NCBI GenBank assembly: GCA_030533445.1
Contig: CM060072.1
Coordinates: 19,843,767-19,907,766 of the forward strand
Direction of reading: 5' to 3'
From: Cyprinodon diabolis
Taxonomy: Eukaryota > Chordata > Actinopteri > Cyprinodontiformes > Cyprinodontidae
DNA: 64,000 nt
Numbering within the stretch: the stretch's first letter is position 1; every line of letters starts with the position of its first letter. A program made the position numbers and the translations under genes. Below are positions 33,150 to 45,003 of the stretch, in pieces. The notes beneath the pieces were generated by a model that saw only the letters and a list, made by a program, of their open reading frames with translations, did no database searches and had not been told where the DNA came from.

Positions 33150-34484
33150 TATAAATGTGTTATTTTTAGATATCGAAATACTATACTGTAAATATTACTA
33201 TCTGAATAACTTCTAAATAATTGAAATAAATCTAATTTCACTTTTACTTTACTCAAATTTTGAATGAATTGCTTTCTCTCCTCCTCATATTTGTTACAGT
33301 ATAACATCACATGCTCAACTGTTTCATCTACCCCACAATATTCACATTTGCCATTCCTATGTTTTCCTAAGATAAACAGAGTACCATTTAATCCGGTATG
33401 ACCAAACCTTAATCTAGAAATTATTGTTTCTCTCTTCTTGTTCTTTCTGTTCTTCTCATTTCTCCAATTTTCTTTTGAATTTTATAAAACCAACGTCCTT
33501 TATTTCCTTTCTCCCATTCGTTTTGCCATTTATCCTTTATTTTCTGTTTAATTAACATTTTAACTTCAGATTTGCTAAAATTAACAAATAAATCCACTGA
33601 CACATTTTTAGCAGCTTCTTTTGCTGCCTTATCTACTTGTTCATTTCCTTTAATTCCATAATGTGCCGGTATCCATACAAAATTTATGACTAAACCCATC
33701 ATATTTATTCTAAATAGTGTCTGTTGAATTTCTATTAAAATATCTGGCCTGCTTTCTGAGTGACTATACTGCAAACTAATTAAAGATGAACTAGAATCTG
33801 AACATATGACTGATCTTAATGGCTTAACTTCTTCCACCCATTGAACAGCTAATAATATTGCAATCATTTCTCCCGTATAAACTGAAAGTCCATCACTTAT
33901 CCTTTTCCTAATTTTAATATTAAATTCTGGTACGATAAAGGCTACTCCTATTTGATTTGTTATATTTTTAGAGGCATCTGTATAAATTTTTACATACTTA
34001 TAATATTGATTAATATAATCCTGTACTATATATGAGTTTAATATGAATTTCTTATCCTTTCTTCTTTCCAACAAAGTAAAATCTACCCTAGCATCTGTAA
34101 TTATCCATGGTTGTATAACTGATAATGGAACTGTTTGGCTTATACTAATCTGATCTATTTTGAATTCTGTTATTTTTTCTTGCACAGTCCAACCAAAACT
34201 TCTAATATCTTTTACTTCTTTTTCCCAACAGGGTTTTATTACTTGCAGAGTTGGGTGATCATTTCTATGACCTTTTAAATTAGTCCAATAGTTTAATGTT
34301 AATTGCTCTCTTCTAAATGCAAGTGGCATTTCTCCCATTTCTACTAACAATGCTGCTGTTGGAGTAGTTTTAATTGCTCCTGTACATAATCGCAATGCCT
34401 GATATTGAATCCGATCCAGTTTTTGAAGGTTTGTCTCTGCTGCTGAATTATACACAATACTTCCATAGTCTATCACCGATCGAA
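33150..34484 (-). pseudogene. I-clade LINE RNase H and C-terminal segment
   Basis: It opens with IDYGSIVYNSAAETNLQKLD, the RT thumb, then RNase H with IYTDASKN, a GEM motif, ICSDSSSS and IPAHYGIKGNEQVDKAAKEA, supplying the acidic catalytic residues. The frame ends at 33421, but a 1-nt shift there reopens a frame (ISRLRFGHTGLNGTLFILGK, then CEYCGVDETVEHVMLYC) that runs to about 33150. So two frameshifts inactivate the ORF. Confidence 0.82.
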
Positions 34485-35714
34485 TTAATCCTGTATATAT
34501 ATATTCTTTAATGCTACTCTATCTGCTCCCCACTCTCTACCAATTAAGCATCTCATAATATTTATTACTTTCTTGCATTTGTCTAAAATTTTTTGAATGT
34601 GTATATTCCATGTTATTCTTTCGTCAAACCAAACCCCTAAAAATTTGAATTGCTTCACTCTTTCTATTTCTTGATTATATAATTTTAATTTACCATCATT
34701 AATTTTCTTCCTTGAAAAGAACATTGTTTTAGTCTTATCCACTGAGAATTTAAATCCCCATTTTAATGACCATTCTTCAACTTTAACAATTGCTTGTTGC
34801 ATCTTTTTAGTAATAAATTCCAAATTCCTACCTCTCTTCCACATTGCTCCATCATCAGCAAAAAGAGAAAAACCCATTCCATTATCTATATTTTGAAATA
34901 CATCATCTATCATTACCGAAAATAATAAAGGACTTATTATACTTCCCTGTGGAGTACCATTTTCAGCAATATATTTCTCAGAATGATATTTACCTATTTG
35001 AACTTGTATTTGTCTTTCAGTTAGAAAATCTTTGATCCACCAATACATCCTACCAGTAATTCCCATCTTTATCATTTTTATTAATAAACCTTCTTTCCAC
35101 AACATATCATATGCCTTTTCAATATCAAAAAACACTGCTACAATACTTTCTTTACTAATTTGGGCTTTTCTGATTTCAAATTCCAAACTCAAAACTGCAT
35201 CCATAGTATTCCTACCCCTCCTAAAACCACTTTGATATTTTGATAAATATCCATTAGATTCTATATAATAAATAATTCTTTCATTAATCATTTTCTCCAT
35301 TATTTTACAAACATTTGAGGTTAATGCAATTGGTCTATAATTTTCAGGTTTTGTATCATCTTTCCCTGGTTTGCGTATTGGTATTATTACAGCCTCTTTC
35401 CAACTTTTTGGTAATTTTCCGTTTTCCCAAACTTTGTTATAAAATTCCAATAAAATTTCTTTAGATGTTTCACTAAGATGCTTTAACATTAAATAACAAA
35501 TTTGATCTTTCCCTGGTGTTGTTAATTTAACTGTCTGAAGTGCTCGATTTAATTCCGATTTTGTGAAAGGAACATTCAACAAATCATTTACATTCTCTGT
35601 CTTCTCTAAAATCTGTCTATTTTCTAATATTGTCATTTCTCTCCCCCTTTTTCCTTCCAGAGTAATATTATCTGAGCTATTTATTTTAATAAAAGTCTTT
35701 GCCATCATTTCCAC
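34485..35714 (-). pseudogene. I-clade LINE reverse transcriptase segment
   Basis: About 409 aa of continuous frame; the same frame stays open upstream to about 35800, so the true start is missing. RT motifs are visible: LTTPGKDQI, ALTSNVCKIMEKMINERI, VFFDIEKAYD, NGTPQGSIISPLLFSVMIDD and the catalytic FADDGAMW. The frame breaks at 34494-34503, where a TA-dinucleotide run appears to have gained or lost 2 bp. The next segment continues the same protein in another frame. Confidence 0.85.
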
Positions 35715-35800
35715 CTTTTCTTCATCCTTAACTGCTACTACTTCACCATCATGCAGGACTGGATAACCATATTCTCTTTTAAAATCTGTTTGGGTCAGGG

Positions 35801-38800
35801 ATCCGCCCCCTTTTTAAAGGGACAGGGCGCACTACTCAGATTGAACCCGGAAGTAGGGCCTTATGTGCTGTGGGTTACATAAGCATGAAGTGTCTTGAAT
35901 AGAGAAGCTTTGTCTTTACATCAAAAATATTTGAAACTGATATCATGATGATTTTAGGCATGTACCACAGAGAAGAGTTCCCAGAGAAGACCAAAAAGTC
36001 ACTGGATAAACCATATATGTGTTCTGACCTGAGAACATCTTGAGATTCCTCATAATGCTGCCTCTGCATCTTAATCTCAGGTAATCAGGACATTCGGAAT
36101 GTACTAGGTATGTTTTTTTTGTTTTTGTTTTTTTTTTCAAAATATTCCTCTATGGTTTTCCAAACAGGAAATTACAATAAACAAAAAACAGGATATGAAG
36201 TGGAAGAAAAGTGACGCATCGTTTTGTATTTCTCTCAGATAAAACTGGATAAAAGCGGTTTTGTGACTGAAACCACACATCCACTCACCTCACATCAATT
36301 TTCCTTAGACTTGATTCTTATGCACCACTTTGTCTTAATCCATCATGAAAGGCCAATAAAATGCACTAACATTTTTTGTCAGAAGATAATAAAATCTGGA
36401 AAATTACCAGATGTGTAAATACTATTTAAATGTCCTGTAACCTGTGATAAGTGATGGGTAAGTGATGGGTTGTGAAGTTTCAAACTACCTCTGTATTCAT
36501 TCAGTCTCAGGAAAGGGGCGGGAAATAAAAGCAAAGGAAAAAGTGATTGCCTTATTAATGAAGAAATGGGAAGTTGATTCAAATGTGAAGCCAAAAGAAA
36601 CTCTTGTGGGATTTTTTTTTGGAAGGTTTTAATATCATATGGGAACATTTTACTAATGCAAGTCTGCCTCAGTTTCCCAGATGTGTTTTTTTCACTCTGG
36701 TACCAATTCTTTATTACAAGGGTTATTAATTCCGTTTCTTTTTTTAACGAAACAAAAATATTTTTAGGTTGACATAAATCTTGTAATATGATGACATTTA
36801 TCTTGATTACCTCAAACAGCAGCTTATACAAATTTGCACCTCTGTCCATGCAGATTACATCCTACTGCTGTCACATTCCCAAACTAAATCTGTAATTTTC
36901 CTTTTGAAATCTCCATGTTATATTAGAGTTTCACTGTCTTAGTTGAATAAATATGAATGTCCTGAACAAAATAAATTTTTTGTTATTCCACCTATACCAC
37001 TGTCAAGTTTACTCTAACTCTGTTACATTTTAGTTGGAAAATGAATCTATTTCAGTGAAAAACAAAGATTTTAGTAATTATGTCACAACAGAAAACATTT
37101 AAAGTTCGAACAATGTCTTTTTATTTTTAAAAGTTTGAATATAAAACAAATCATCAAAATGTTTTCTTAGCTGATTAACAAAATTAGTCCAGCCTACAAA
37201 ACAGCTGATTCAGTGTTGTAAAGCACAGGAGAAGTAGATGCATATGTAATGTTAATTGTTAGTGGTAGAGAGTAATGGAGAAAGTTTTTGATCTCAGTTA
37301 GTCAGCAACCACACAAAGTTGGAGCTTGACCACAAAGCGACCATTTACTGGAAAAAGGTCTTGTTATTCTTCTCTCAGCCTGTAGCGTGCAGACTCACCT
37401 GTTGACTCATACAAACACATGGAGTGAATTTATTAGAACTGTTTTGCTGCATATTTTTTTATGCTGACATTGCACATTATCAAGTCACAAGAAGTTATAC
37501 CTAGCACTCCGCGCTTATTGGCCTTCCATGTGAAGATTAGTGAAAAGTCTTAATGGAGTAAAAATTTTCAATGCAGTACCATAATATAAATCTAAAATCT
37601 TTCAATCCAAACCTTTACTTTGAGTTTATTTATTCAGTGTTAAAATAAAATCAGACTTTTACCTCTAATAACCCTAAACAAGTAGAAAACAAAATCCTTT
37701 ATTTTTACTTATACAGCTTATTAGATGTCAGGTAATTAATATTTAGCTAGCATGACTTTCTATTTCCATGTGATGTAAATATAATGTGGCACAGAGGTCA
37801 GTTTATCTTAGCTGTTCATTAGAAAGTTTAACTCTGGTGACATTCAAGTGGAGAGTTTGGAAACAAGCATGGGTGTAAGAAATCTCCTGCTAACCTGAAC
37901 TTGCCCCAAAAAAACATTGTATTTTCTACCACTCACACATTTTACATTTTTAGATTTTCTGAAGGCAACAGGATCCTATTTAGTGATAAAATTAAAAGTG
38001 TAGAAAGCATAGAGACAAATACTCAAGGCGGATAGTTTGTATGATTTCAAATAAAGAAAGCAGCAATTTTCAATCATTTCCTCACTGAGTTTCATCACTT
38101 TATTCAGTACCTGATATGTCCTCATAGTGGCACCAAAACCTAGTTTTAAACCCACTAAAGATTCAAATTGGACAAAACCCACATTAATCATTAATTAACA
38201 TGGAATGCTTCTATATTGATTCGTAGAGCTGCTTTTAAGCTGTTTTTTTTTATGTCATCTAACAAAAAAATAGTAATCATAAGAACCAAAAGCTCCTATG
38301 ATAATTTAAAGACTTTCCTAGTGAGAACCTCTTTTAATCATCTGTTTAATTTACATGCAGGGCTTCTTATCTTAGTATTAGCATTCACTGATGTATGTTG
38401 CCCAAGACATCACATAAACCTTTACTGCTTCTGTGTAGCAAACAGAAAAATGCTCTTGAAGCAATTTCATTCAAACTGCTTCCATCACAGAAGGCAACCG
38501 GCACTGTTCTCAATTAAAACCTGCTCTACCTTAAAGTCATTCTTTAGCACTAAGCTGCAAAAAATAAAACAAGGTTTACAAATTTCGTTTAAAAATATGT
38601 TGTATGTGCTTTATACTGAAACTAAAACAATCTTCTAAAGGCTGACTGGTTTAATAATAAAAAATTTAAAAAAAGATCACATTCCTAGAAGTTGTTAATG
38701 TATTAAAAGGGGAATCAATAGACCATATTGTTGTATCTAATGTAATTATTTCAAGCATTTTAGGTGGCTGTTTCTGTCAAGTGTATAATATAATCTTAGA

Positions 38801-39194
38801 GTCCTTTAATTTCGATTAATAAAGGAGCTCCTTTAAAATTGTTGAACCACCCAATATATATTATTAGTATAATCATCTATCTATATTTCAGTCCCAGAAG
38901 GATGGACACAGAGCCTAAGGAAAACACGTCTGATCACAGATTGCTCATTTGGCTATATCTGTGTGTGAATGTTGTGTAGGTTGTGTGTTTATATCAGGCC
39001 TTACAGTTTTCAGTCCGATCAAGGTAGTTAAATTATATTCAATAGTTAAAAATAAAAATAAAAACTCAGGAAGTTAAGGAAGTTTCAGCAAACAAGTAAA
39101 GAAGAACGCAGAAAGTCATGATTGAACTTTAAAACAGATAGGATCCCTGATGCACATGTAATAATGCCACAAAAGGATTGCTTTAGACCAATGG
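35801..39194. other. Intergenic, no features
   Basis: No coding exon seen. Open frames at 36379-36849, 37976-38191 and 38216-38638 lack domain signals and have biased, low-complexity composition. A short GC-richer stretch lies at about 35803-35870. Confidence 0.5.
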
Positions 39195-40250
39195 TGTCAC
39201 AGTTTTGGTTCTGTTATGTTTTCTTTTGAGTCCTCAGTTTTACTTTGCTTCATGTTTTCTGGTTTTAGTGGTTTAATTCTTATTTTGTTGTTTTTTCTGG
39301 TGATTTTTCAGTTACTGTTACAGTCTTGGTTCTGTTATGTTTTATTTTGAGTATTCAGTTTTACTTTGCCCCATGTCTTAAGTGGTGGTGGTTTAAATCT
39401 TATTTTTTGTTTTTGTTTTCTGGTTATATTCATTTTTCAGGTTTTTATTTGTTGCCCTCTGCTGCTCTCTTGTGTTCTCCTTTTTTCCCTAGCTCCTTTC
39501 CTGTTCTGCTCTGTTCACACCTGCTCCCAATCTTCTCATTAGTACTCTCTTTGTTTCAGTCTCTCATAAATACACTCTCTGTGCAGTTCTTCAGTGCTGG
39601 TTCCTCGTCTAACTTCCTCCAACTCCGTCTCTCTGAGTCTTCCTCGTCGTGATTGTTTTTCCCATGATATCTCCATGGTTTCTGGTTTGTTTGACTTTGT
39701 TTTCTTCTTTGATTTTTGGATTTCCTGCCTCTGTGTTCATTGATTGTCTCAAGTGAGAAAACTGATTCTAACCCTCCTCTGTCTTTGCTCACAGGAAACC
39801 TGTCTCAAGCCTGAAGCTCTGGGTGAGCTTAACCTGCCTTCCAGCCCTGGTGAGCCAAACCATGAAGATTCCTATCTGGATTTCCCCTGCTGCTCTCAGA
39901 GAAGAGCTGGAAACTCTGATCAAGGTCTGCCATTCAAAGTCAGAAGCTAGACGCTGCAGCTGCTTGTGTACTCTGCTGAACCAACAGTCTCTGGACCCAA
40001 CGGTTCCCTCTCTCACAAGAGAAGCCTGAACTCCTTCAAGGTAGACTCAGAATTATCTTAAAGGACTCAATTGATCATCTGACTGCCCAGCTAATCAAAC
40101 TATCCATCTCTGCAGACATCAGTGAACCCAACCCGGACCAGTTCCAGATCCAGTTCATGTTCTTGAGTCTAACTTCAATAAACTCTGTTAAACTTTTACC
40201 CAGCCTCCGTTGTGTTCTGCATGTGGGTTTGATTAAAACCAATCATGACA
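39195..40250 (+). mobile_element. Probable solo LTR of a gypsy element related to the one at 51037
   Basis: The right half (about 39790-40250) is collinear with the LTR at 51037-51747 read on its minus strand: AGAAGCTAGACGCTGCAGCTG, GTCTCTGGACCCAACGGTTC, TTACCCAGCCTCCGTTGTGT and the end ATCATGACA. The left half is unrelated to that LTR and contains a 121-bp tandem duplication. A TATA-like ATAAATA lies at 39566. No internal coding region flanks it. The left boundary is uncertain and no 5-bp target duplication was recognised, so a partial copy is possible. Confidence 0.75.
39205..39445. repeat. 121-bp imperfect tandem duplication in the U3 part of the solo LTR
   Basis: TTGGTTCTGTTATGTTTT occurs at 39205 and again at 39326, with matching continuation (TTTTGAG, then CAGTTTTACTTTGC). 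The copies differ at several bases. Confidence 0.85.
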
Positions 40251-42876
40251 GGTAAACCTTTTATTAAACCAACAAGAATCTCACATCTTCCTTCCTGCCT
40301 CTGCGTTTACTCTAAAATGACTAGCACTGCATTTCCTCTGACATCTATTTCACTTTAGAAATAATCATTGGCTCCTCTGTTAATAAGTCCATTACAAAAG
40401 TGAGTTTAAGGTTCTCTTAAAGACTTTACAATTGTTTTAGCCCTGGGTTCCCACTTGTCTGGATTTATACACAGTTATCTACTCCAGTTAAGATATTATC
40501 CATCTCTGCTAGCCTCCCTCCAAAAGCCTAAGAAAAATAAATGTGCTTGGCTGTTTCAACCCACATCTACAGCTTTCAAATATAATCTTGTACGTATGGC
40601 ATATCTGAAGAGTTAAGACAGATGTTTCCATGACATAACTTCATTAAGCCATGATTGGTGAGTGGCCCACAGTAAAAAAACTGCTACATCACATATTACA
40701 ATCATCTGCCATTTCATAGGGAATATGACAGATTAAAGATGCAGTCAGTTGAGAAGCTCCTTTTGATGAACAAGCAGTCATTAAAGCAAGACAAGAGACT
40801 TTCCAGGATTTCTGTATTTCCTTTAAAGCTTAACTGACAACTTGATAAAATCATCTGTGCTGCATAAGATACTTTGACATGTATTAGTATTGATGGACAA
40901 TGAACACGATCTTCCTGTATCCGTCTCTTCTGCGGGAGAAATTAGTCATTCCGATAATGCTTTGCACATGTGCACTTAATGCCTTGCTGTCTGCCAAAGA
41001 TGTTAATAATGCTTCCTGAGTTTATTTTACTTTTGAATGTAGCTACCTCCATTTAACAGAATGCACAAAGGCCCGAGAGAAGCACACAAAGTACACATGC
41101 GTAACAGAACGTTTGCACACACACACAGATGTTGCCAAATGAGCAAGCTGTGATCAGACATGTTTGCTTCAGTTGCCAAGGTTGGTGTTTTACAGCTGTG
41201 TTTGATCCCCAATGAGCAGGTTTATGGCATGCTCCAGGTCACGCACCATATCTAAACACTGCCAGAGTAAAAAGGGGAATAGCACGTACCCCTCGCCTCA
41301 GCACTACCCCACACACAGCCTTGTATGGGGAGGCCTGCCCACACACACACACGACACAACACAGGAAAGACCTGGCCAACATCAAAGTGAACATGCTTAT
41401 CCGCTCAGGAAACAAAGGATCTATGTCTAATTGTGAAAGGTGAGAAAATGGATATGTAATAAAAATAAATGACATATAGCTCCTTAACATTTGCGGCAGC
41501 TGTAATTAATTAGTTATCAAATGAGACTTAAAATCCTTTGTGATTGGATCTCTAATAATTTAGTAAGCGTCTGAATCACCATTTTTTTTAAAAGAAAATA
41601 AACAATTATTAAAACTATTAAAACTAAAAATCTTAACTTTCGTAGAGTTTTCATGTGAAATAAATTTTACACAAGAATGAAAGTATTGGACATTTTACAG
41701 ATAAAAAGAATGTAACTGGAGACCAGAATCATGCAAGCATGAATTGCACAAAAATACTTTATAGAGTGGACCAGGAAAATAATATTTTTTTTTTACAGTG
41801 TCCTGTCTGGCAATGTGGCAATAAGAATAATTGTCTTGATGCCAAAAAGAGCCCAACAGATTTTACTTTCACAAGAGGAGCAGTACGGCTATCGCCATAG
41901 TGTCCCGCTTGATTTATGCATATAAATTGCTTTGTTATAACGGAGCGAGTTTTACAGATTATATGGACACTGCAATGTAAGTAGAACAGGAAAAGGAAAA
42001 AACTGAAAAAAGGAGAAAAGATGAAAGAAAGAGGAGATAAAAGGAAGATAATGATAAAACATTTTCAGTCTGCTTTATCACCTGCAAAGAGATGTAAAAA
42101 GAACAGCACAGTAAAATAAAAATACTTCAAAGTTTAATAACTTGAAGCCCTCTGGTTAGCTGAGTTCATCTTTGTAATGTCAGAATTGCAAAAATGAATT
42201 ACATTATCTATGTACAGTATGCATGTATATAATGCTGAAACAGCTTTTTAAAATAACCTTACTGATGAAGGGAAGGTTAAAGATGGGCATGTAGTTCGTC
42301 AGTAGATGCTTGTCCAAGTTACTCTATTTTATATCGACCTGATAATTGTTGTTTTTAGTGCCTCAGGGAAAACACCTGACTTGAGGATGCATTTTTATTA
42401 TTTGAGTTAAATCAGACGTTAGGACCAGTAAAGCATCCATAAACAAATTTAGGAAATTTTTCTCAATAGTTTTAGATAGAGACAACTTTGGTACTGATGT
42501 GGATGTACTGACTGCGCCTCTAATCAGTCATCAAATTCCTGTTCAAATTCTCTCATCCAGGTCATAGCAACCACACAACATGCTTAAATTGGAGGCAACT
42601 GGACTTCTGCACACTTTTTTTTTGATAACATTGTCAGTTTCATTGGTTTACAATAGAGAAGTCTGTAGTTGGAGCTCTGATGCCTTTAAGGACCTGGAGC
42701 TCCATTTTCGGGAATACATTCCAAGTCAGGCAGATCAATGACCAGCCTGTTTTTCTCCTGGACCATTGAAGTGTGTTGTCTTGCTTGGGTTTTGTGTTTG
42801 GCCATTTGAATCATGATGAGTGTGTCTGTGTTACCCCTTAGGAATGAGTTCCAGGACAGCTATAGATGCTTGGAAG
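40251..42876. other. Intergenic, no coding features
   Basis: No exon or intact element recognised. A (CA)n stretch lies at about 41113-41126 and another at 41341-41352. Open frames at 41212-41490 and nearby have no domain. Confidence 0.5.
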
Positions 42877-42889
42877 GTAAAAACATAAT

Positions 42890-43871
42890 TCCGTAAAAAT
42901 TCAAAAAAATATCCACTGGACTTGGTTTTCAAGATTTGAAGACGTTTCACCACCTCTCCAGGAAGCTTTCTCAATTCAAATGTCTGGATCCGCAGTGAGT
43001 TTGAGTCTTATATGGACAAGGCCTTGTATTGATTGGAAACATGCAAATGGTAACCGATGAATGGGTCATTTAGTTCCATCGTTAGCCTGTAATATCTGAA
43101 CCTGTCTATGATTCTAGGGGTCTGTCGTTAAAGGGGGGATTGCCATTAAGGGGGGGATTGTCTCCTGTAATACCTGAAACCTGTCTATGATTGTTAAGGG
43201 TCGGTCGTTAAGGAGCTATTGTTCACCGGCTGGAGCGGGTAGGTCCCTCGTTCCTCTGTGATGGGGTGGGGGGTTTGGTGATATCTGGAAGGGATCATGT
43301 CTATGATTGAATTGTATGTTTTTGGAAGCTGGAATCTGAGTCCACCACTTCTGTTTAAAGTTGGTTTTTCTCTCTTAACATAGATGGCTTCCTTCACGCC
43401 CCTCTCAAACCACCTATTTTCTTTATCCAGGATATGGACATTCTGGTCCTCAAAAGAATGTCCTTTGTCCAAAAGGTGTAGGTGTACTTGTCCAGAGGCG
43501 GCCGCTCTTCTGTGTTGGGCCATGCGTCTGTGGAGAGGTTGTTTGGTTTCTCCAATATAAAGATCAGAGCATTCCTCGCTGCACTGAACAGCATATACCA
43601 CTCCGCTCATATTCGGTCTGGGGGTTTTATCTTTAGGATGCACTAGCCTCTGTTTAAGGGTTTGGTTTCGGTTACCATTTGCATGTTTCCAAGCAATACA
43701 AGGCCTTGTCCATATAAGACTCAAACTCACTGCGGATCCAGACAGTTGAATTGAGAAAGCTTCCTGGAGAGGTGGCGAAACGTCTCCAAATCTTGAAAAC
43801 CAAGTCCAGTGGATATTTTTTGAATTTTTACGGAATGACTATGACCTGGATGACTGAGAACCTTCATCAGC
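42890..43871 (-). mobile_element. 5'-truncated Penelope-like element with inverted terminal arms
   Basis: About 980 bp flanked by a 13-bp direct repeat GTAAAAACATAAT (42877-42889 and 43872-43884), read as the target duplication. The two ends form an inverted repeat of about 169 bp (42888-43056 against 43669-43836), each containing AAGCTTCCTGGAGAGGTGG and a GAAACGTC core. Between them lies a GIY-YIG reverse transcriptase C-terminus on the minus strand. Inverted 5' copies of the terminal repeat are usual in Penelope-like elements. Confidence 0.85.
43194..43730 (-). pseudogene. GIY-YIG endonuclease C-terminal part of a Penelope-like element protein
   Basis: The reading frame (178 aa as an open frame; the first ~20 aa lie in the inverted arm) carries VVYAVQCSEECSDLYIGETK followed by RRMAQHRR, the GIY-YIG nuclease motif that Penelope-like elements have after their reverse transcriptase. 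It continues with KGHSFEDQNVHILDKENRWF and RFQLPKTYNSIIDMIPSRYH, and ends in an intact stop. The RT domain is missing, so the copy cannot be autonomous. Confidence 0.85.
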
Positions 43872-43884
43872 GTAAAAACATAAT

Positions 43885-44150
43885 CACCCCCCTCTTTTCA
43901 GCAATGCCTTTTCTATTTTAACAAAGATGGCTTCCTTGACCCCACATTCAAATCATTTTTGTCCAAAATCTTAACATTTTGTTCTCCAAAGGTGTGTCTT
44001 TTGCTCTTTAGAGGTAAGTGTACAGCTGAATGTTGCCCAGAGGTTCTAGCTCTCCTGTGCTGCACTCCACGTTTATGTAGGTGTTGTTTGGTTTCTCCAT
44101 TTAGGAGTCCAAGCAGTCCTCAAAGCATAAACATTACTCAGTTAAATTTG
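43885..44150 (-). pseudogene. Older Penelope-like fragment B
   Basis: On the minus strand it parallels copy A, for example plus-strand AGATGGCTTCCTTGACCCC and TGTTTGGTTTCTCCAT against copy A's TAGATGGCTTCCTTCACGCC and TTGTTTGGTTTCTCCAATAT. It has many substitutions and indels and no open frame. Copy A appears to have inserted beside or into it. Confidence 0.7.
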
Positions 44151-44459
44151 CAGCAGGCCCTGGTAAAGCTGAGCTTAGATGATACAGTCACAGAAGGGTT
44201 GTTAACCTGTCAACTATGGCAAATAAGGAATAACCATTATGAATGTTTATGCTGATGATCTTAGAAAAGAAGGATTCCCTTGCATTGTTTCAGTTGTCAG
44301 TTATACATTATGCATACCAGACTTTCCCTATTGTGGGATGATAAATTAACTTTTTATTCTATTCTATTGCAGTGAAACTGGAGTTCAGTCTTTGGCCATC
44401 TGCAATAAAATGTCTTACTATAATCTTTAAGGCAATACCGGACAAATTCATATAAATGC

Positions 44460-44860
44460 TGGTGAGGATTCTCAGTCATCCAGGTAATAGTCTTTCCAAA
44501 AAAGTTAAAAACAATAAAGAATCAAACACAAAAGGGCGGTACATCTACACCCTATGGGCAAAGGACATCCTTTTGAGGACCAGAATATTCACATTTTGGA
44601 CAAAGAAGACAGGTGGTTTGAAAAGGGTGTGAAGGAAGCGATATATGTTAAGAAAGAAAAAACAACCTTAAGCAGAGGGGGTGGACACAGGTTTCTGCTT
44701 GCAAAATCCTACAATTCAGCGATAGAGTTGAGTCCTTCCCGCTATCATAGCAATCCCCGCCCTATACAGGAACAGAACATCTCCCCTGTTCTGCCCAGCC
44801 CACAATTCCCTCTAATGACCCCGTTTCAGAGGCATAGACCATTATCGGGTATTGCAGGCG
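44460..44860 (+). pseudogene. Penelope-like fragment C, opposite orientation
   Basis: The plus-strand frame 44554-45003 begins GKGHPFEDQNIHILDKEDRW and continues FEKGVKEAIYVKKEK and AKSYNSAIELSPSRYHSNPR. It is the same C-terminal segment as copy A with clear divergence. The GIY-YIG core is absent. The similarity fades after about 44860. Upstream GATTCTCAGTCATCCAGG at about 44467 matches the terminal region of copy A. Confidence 0.8.
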
Positions 44861-45003
44861 AAGAGAGAGGAGCAGCGTTTGATCAGACATTGGAGTCTTT
44901 TGAAAATCCTCAAAGGGGCCAACTAATAGCCTTTAGCAACCATATAAATCATACCATATACCAGGTTACTCAGAATTGTGCAGCACTGATGTTATATCAT
45001 TAA

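Larger units (their letters stand above)
33027..35800 (-). mobile_element. I-clade (Nimb-like) LINE with RNase H, 5'-truncated
   Basis: About 2.8 kb on the minus strand, ending 3' in a (GAA)n tail (plus-strand CTT repeat 33027-33047). It encodes reverse transcriptase followed by RNase H and a C-terminal cysteine motif, the order of I-clade LINEs. The endonuclease and ORF1 are absent. The 5' limit is approximate; homology-like reading stops near 35800. No convincing target duplication was found. Base composition is strongly A/T-biased compared with the other LINEs here. Confidence 0.85.

Noticed and set aside
36379..36849. 156-aa minus-strand open frame
   Set aside because: No motif, no splice context, and composition like the surrounding AT-rich DNA.
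38216..38638. 140-aa plus-strand open frame
   Set aside because: No domain or signal and no codon bias; treated as chance in intergenic DNA.
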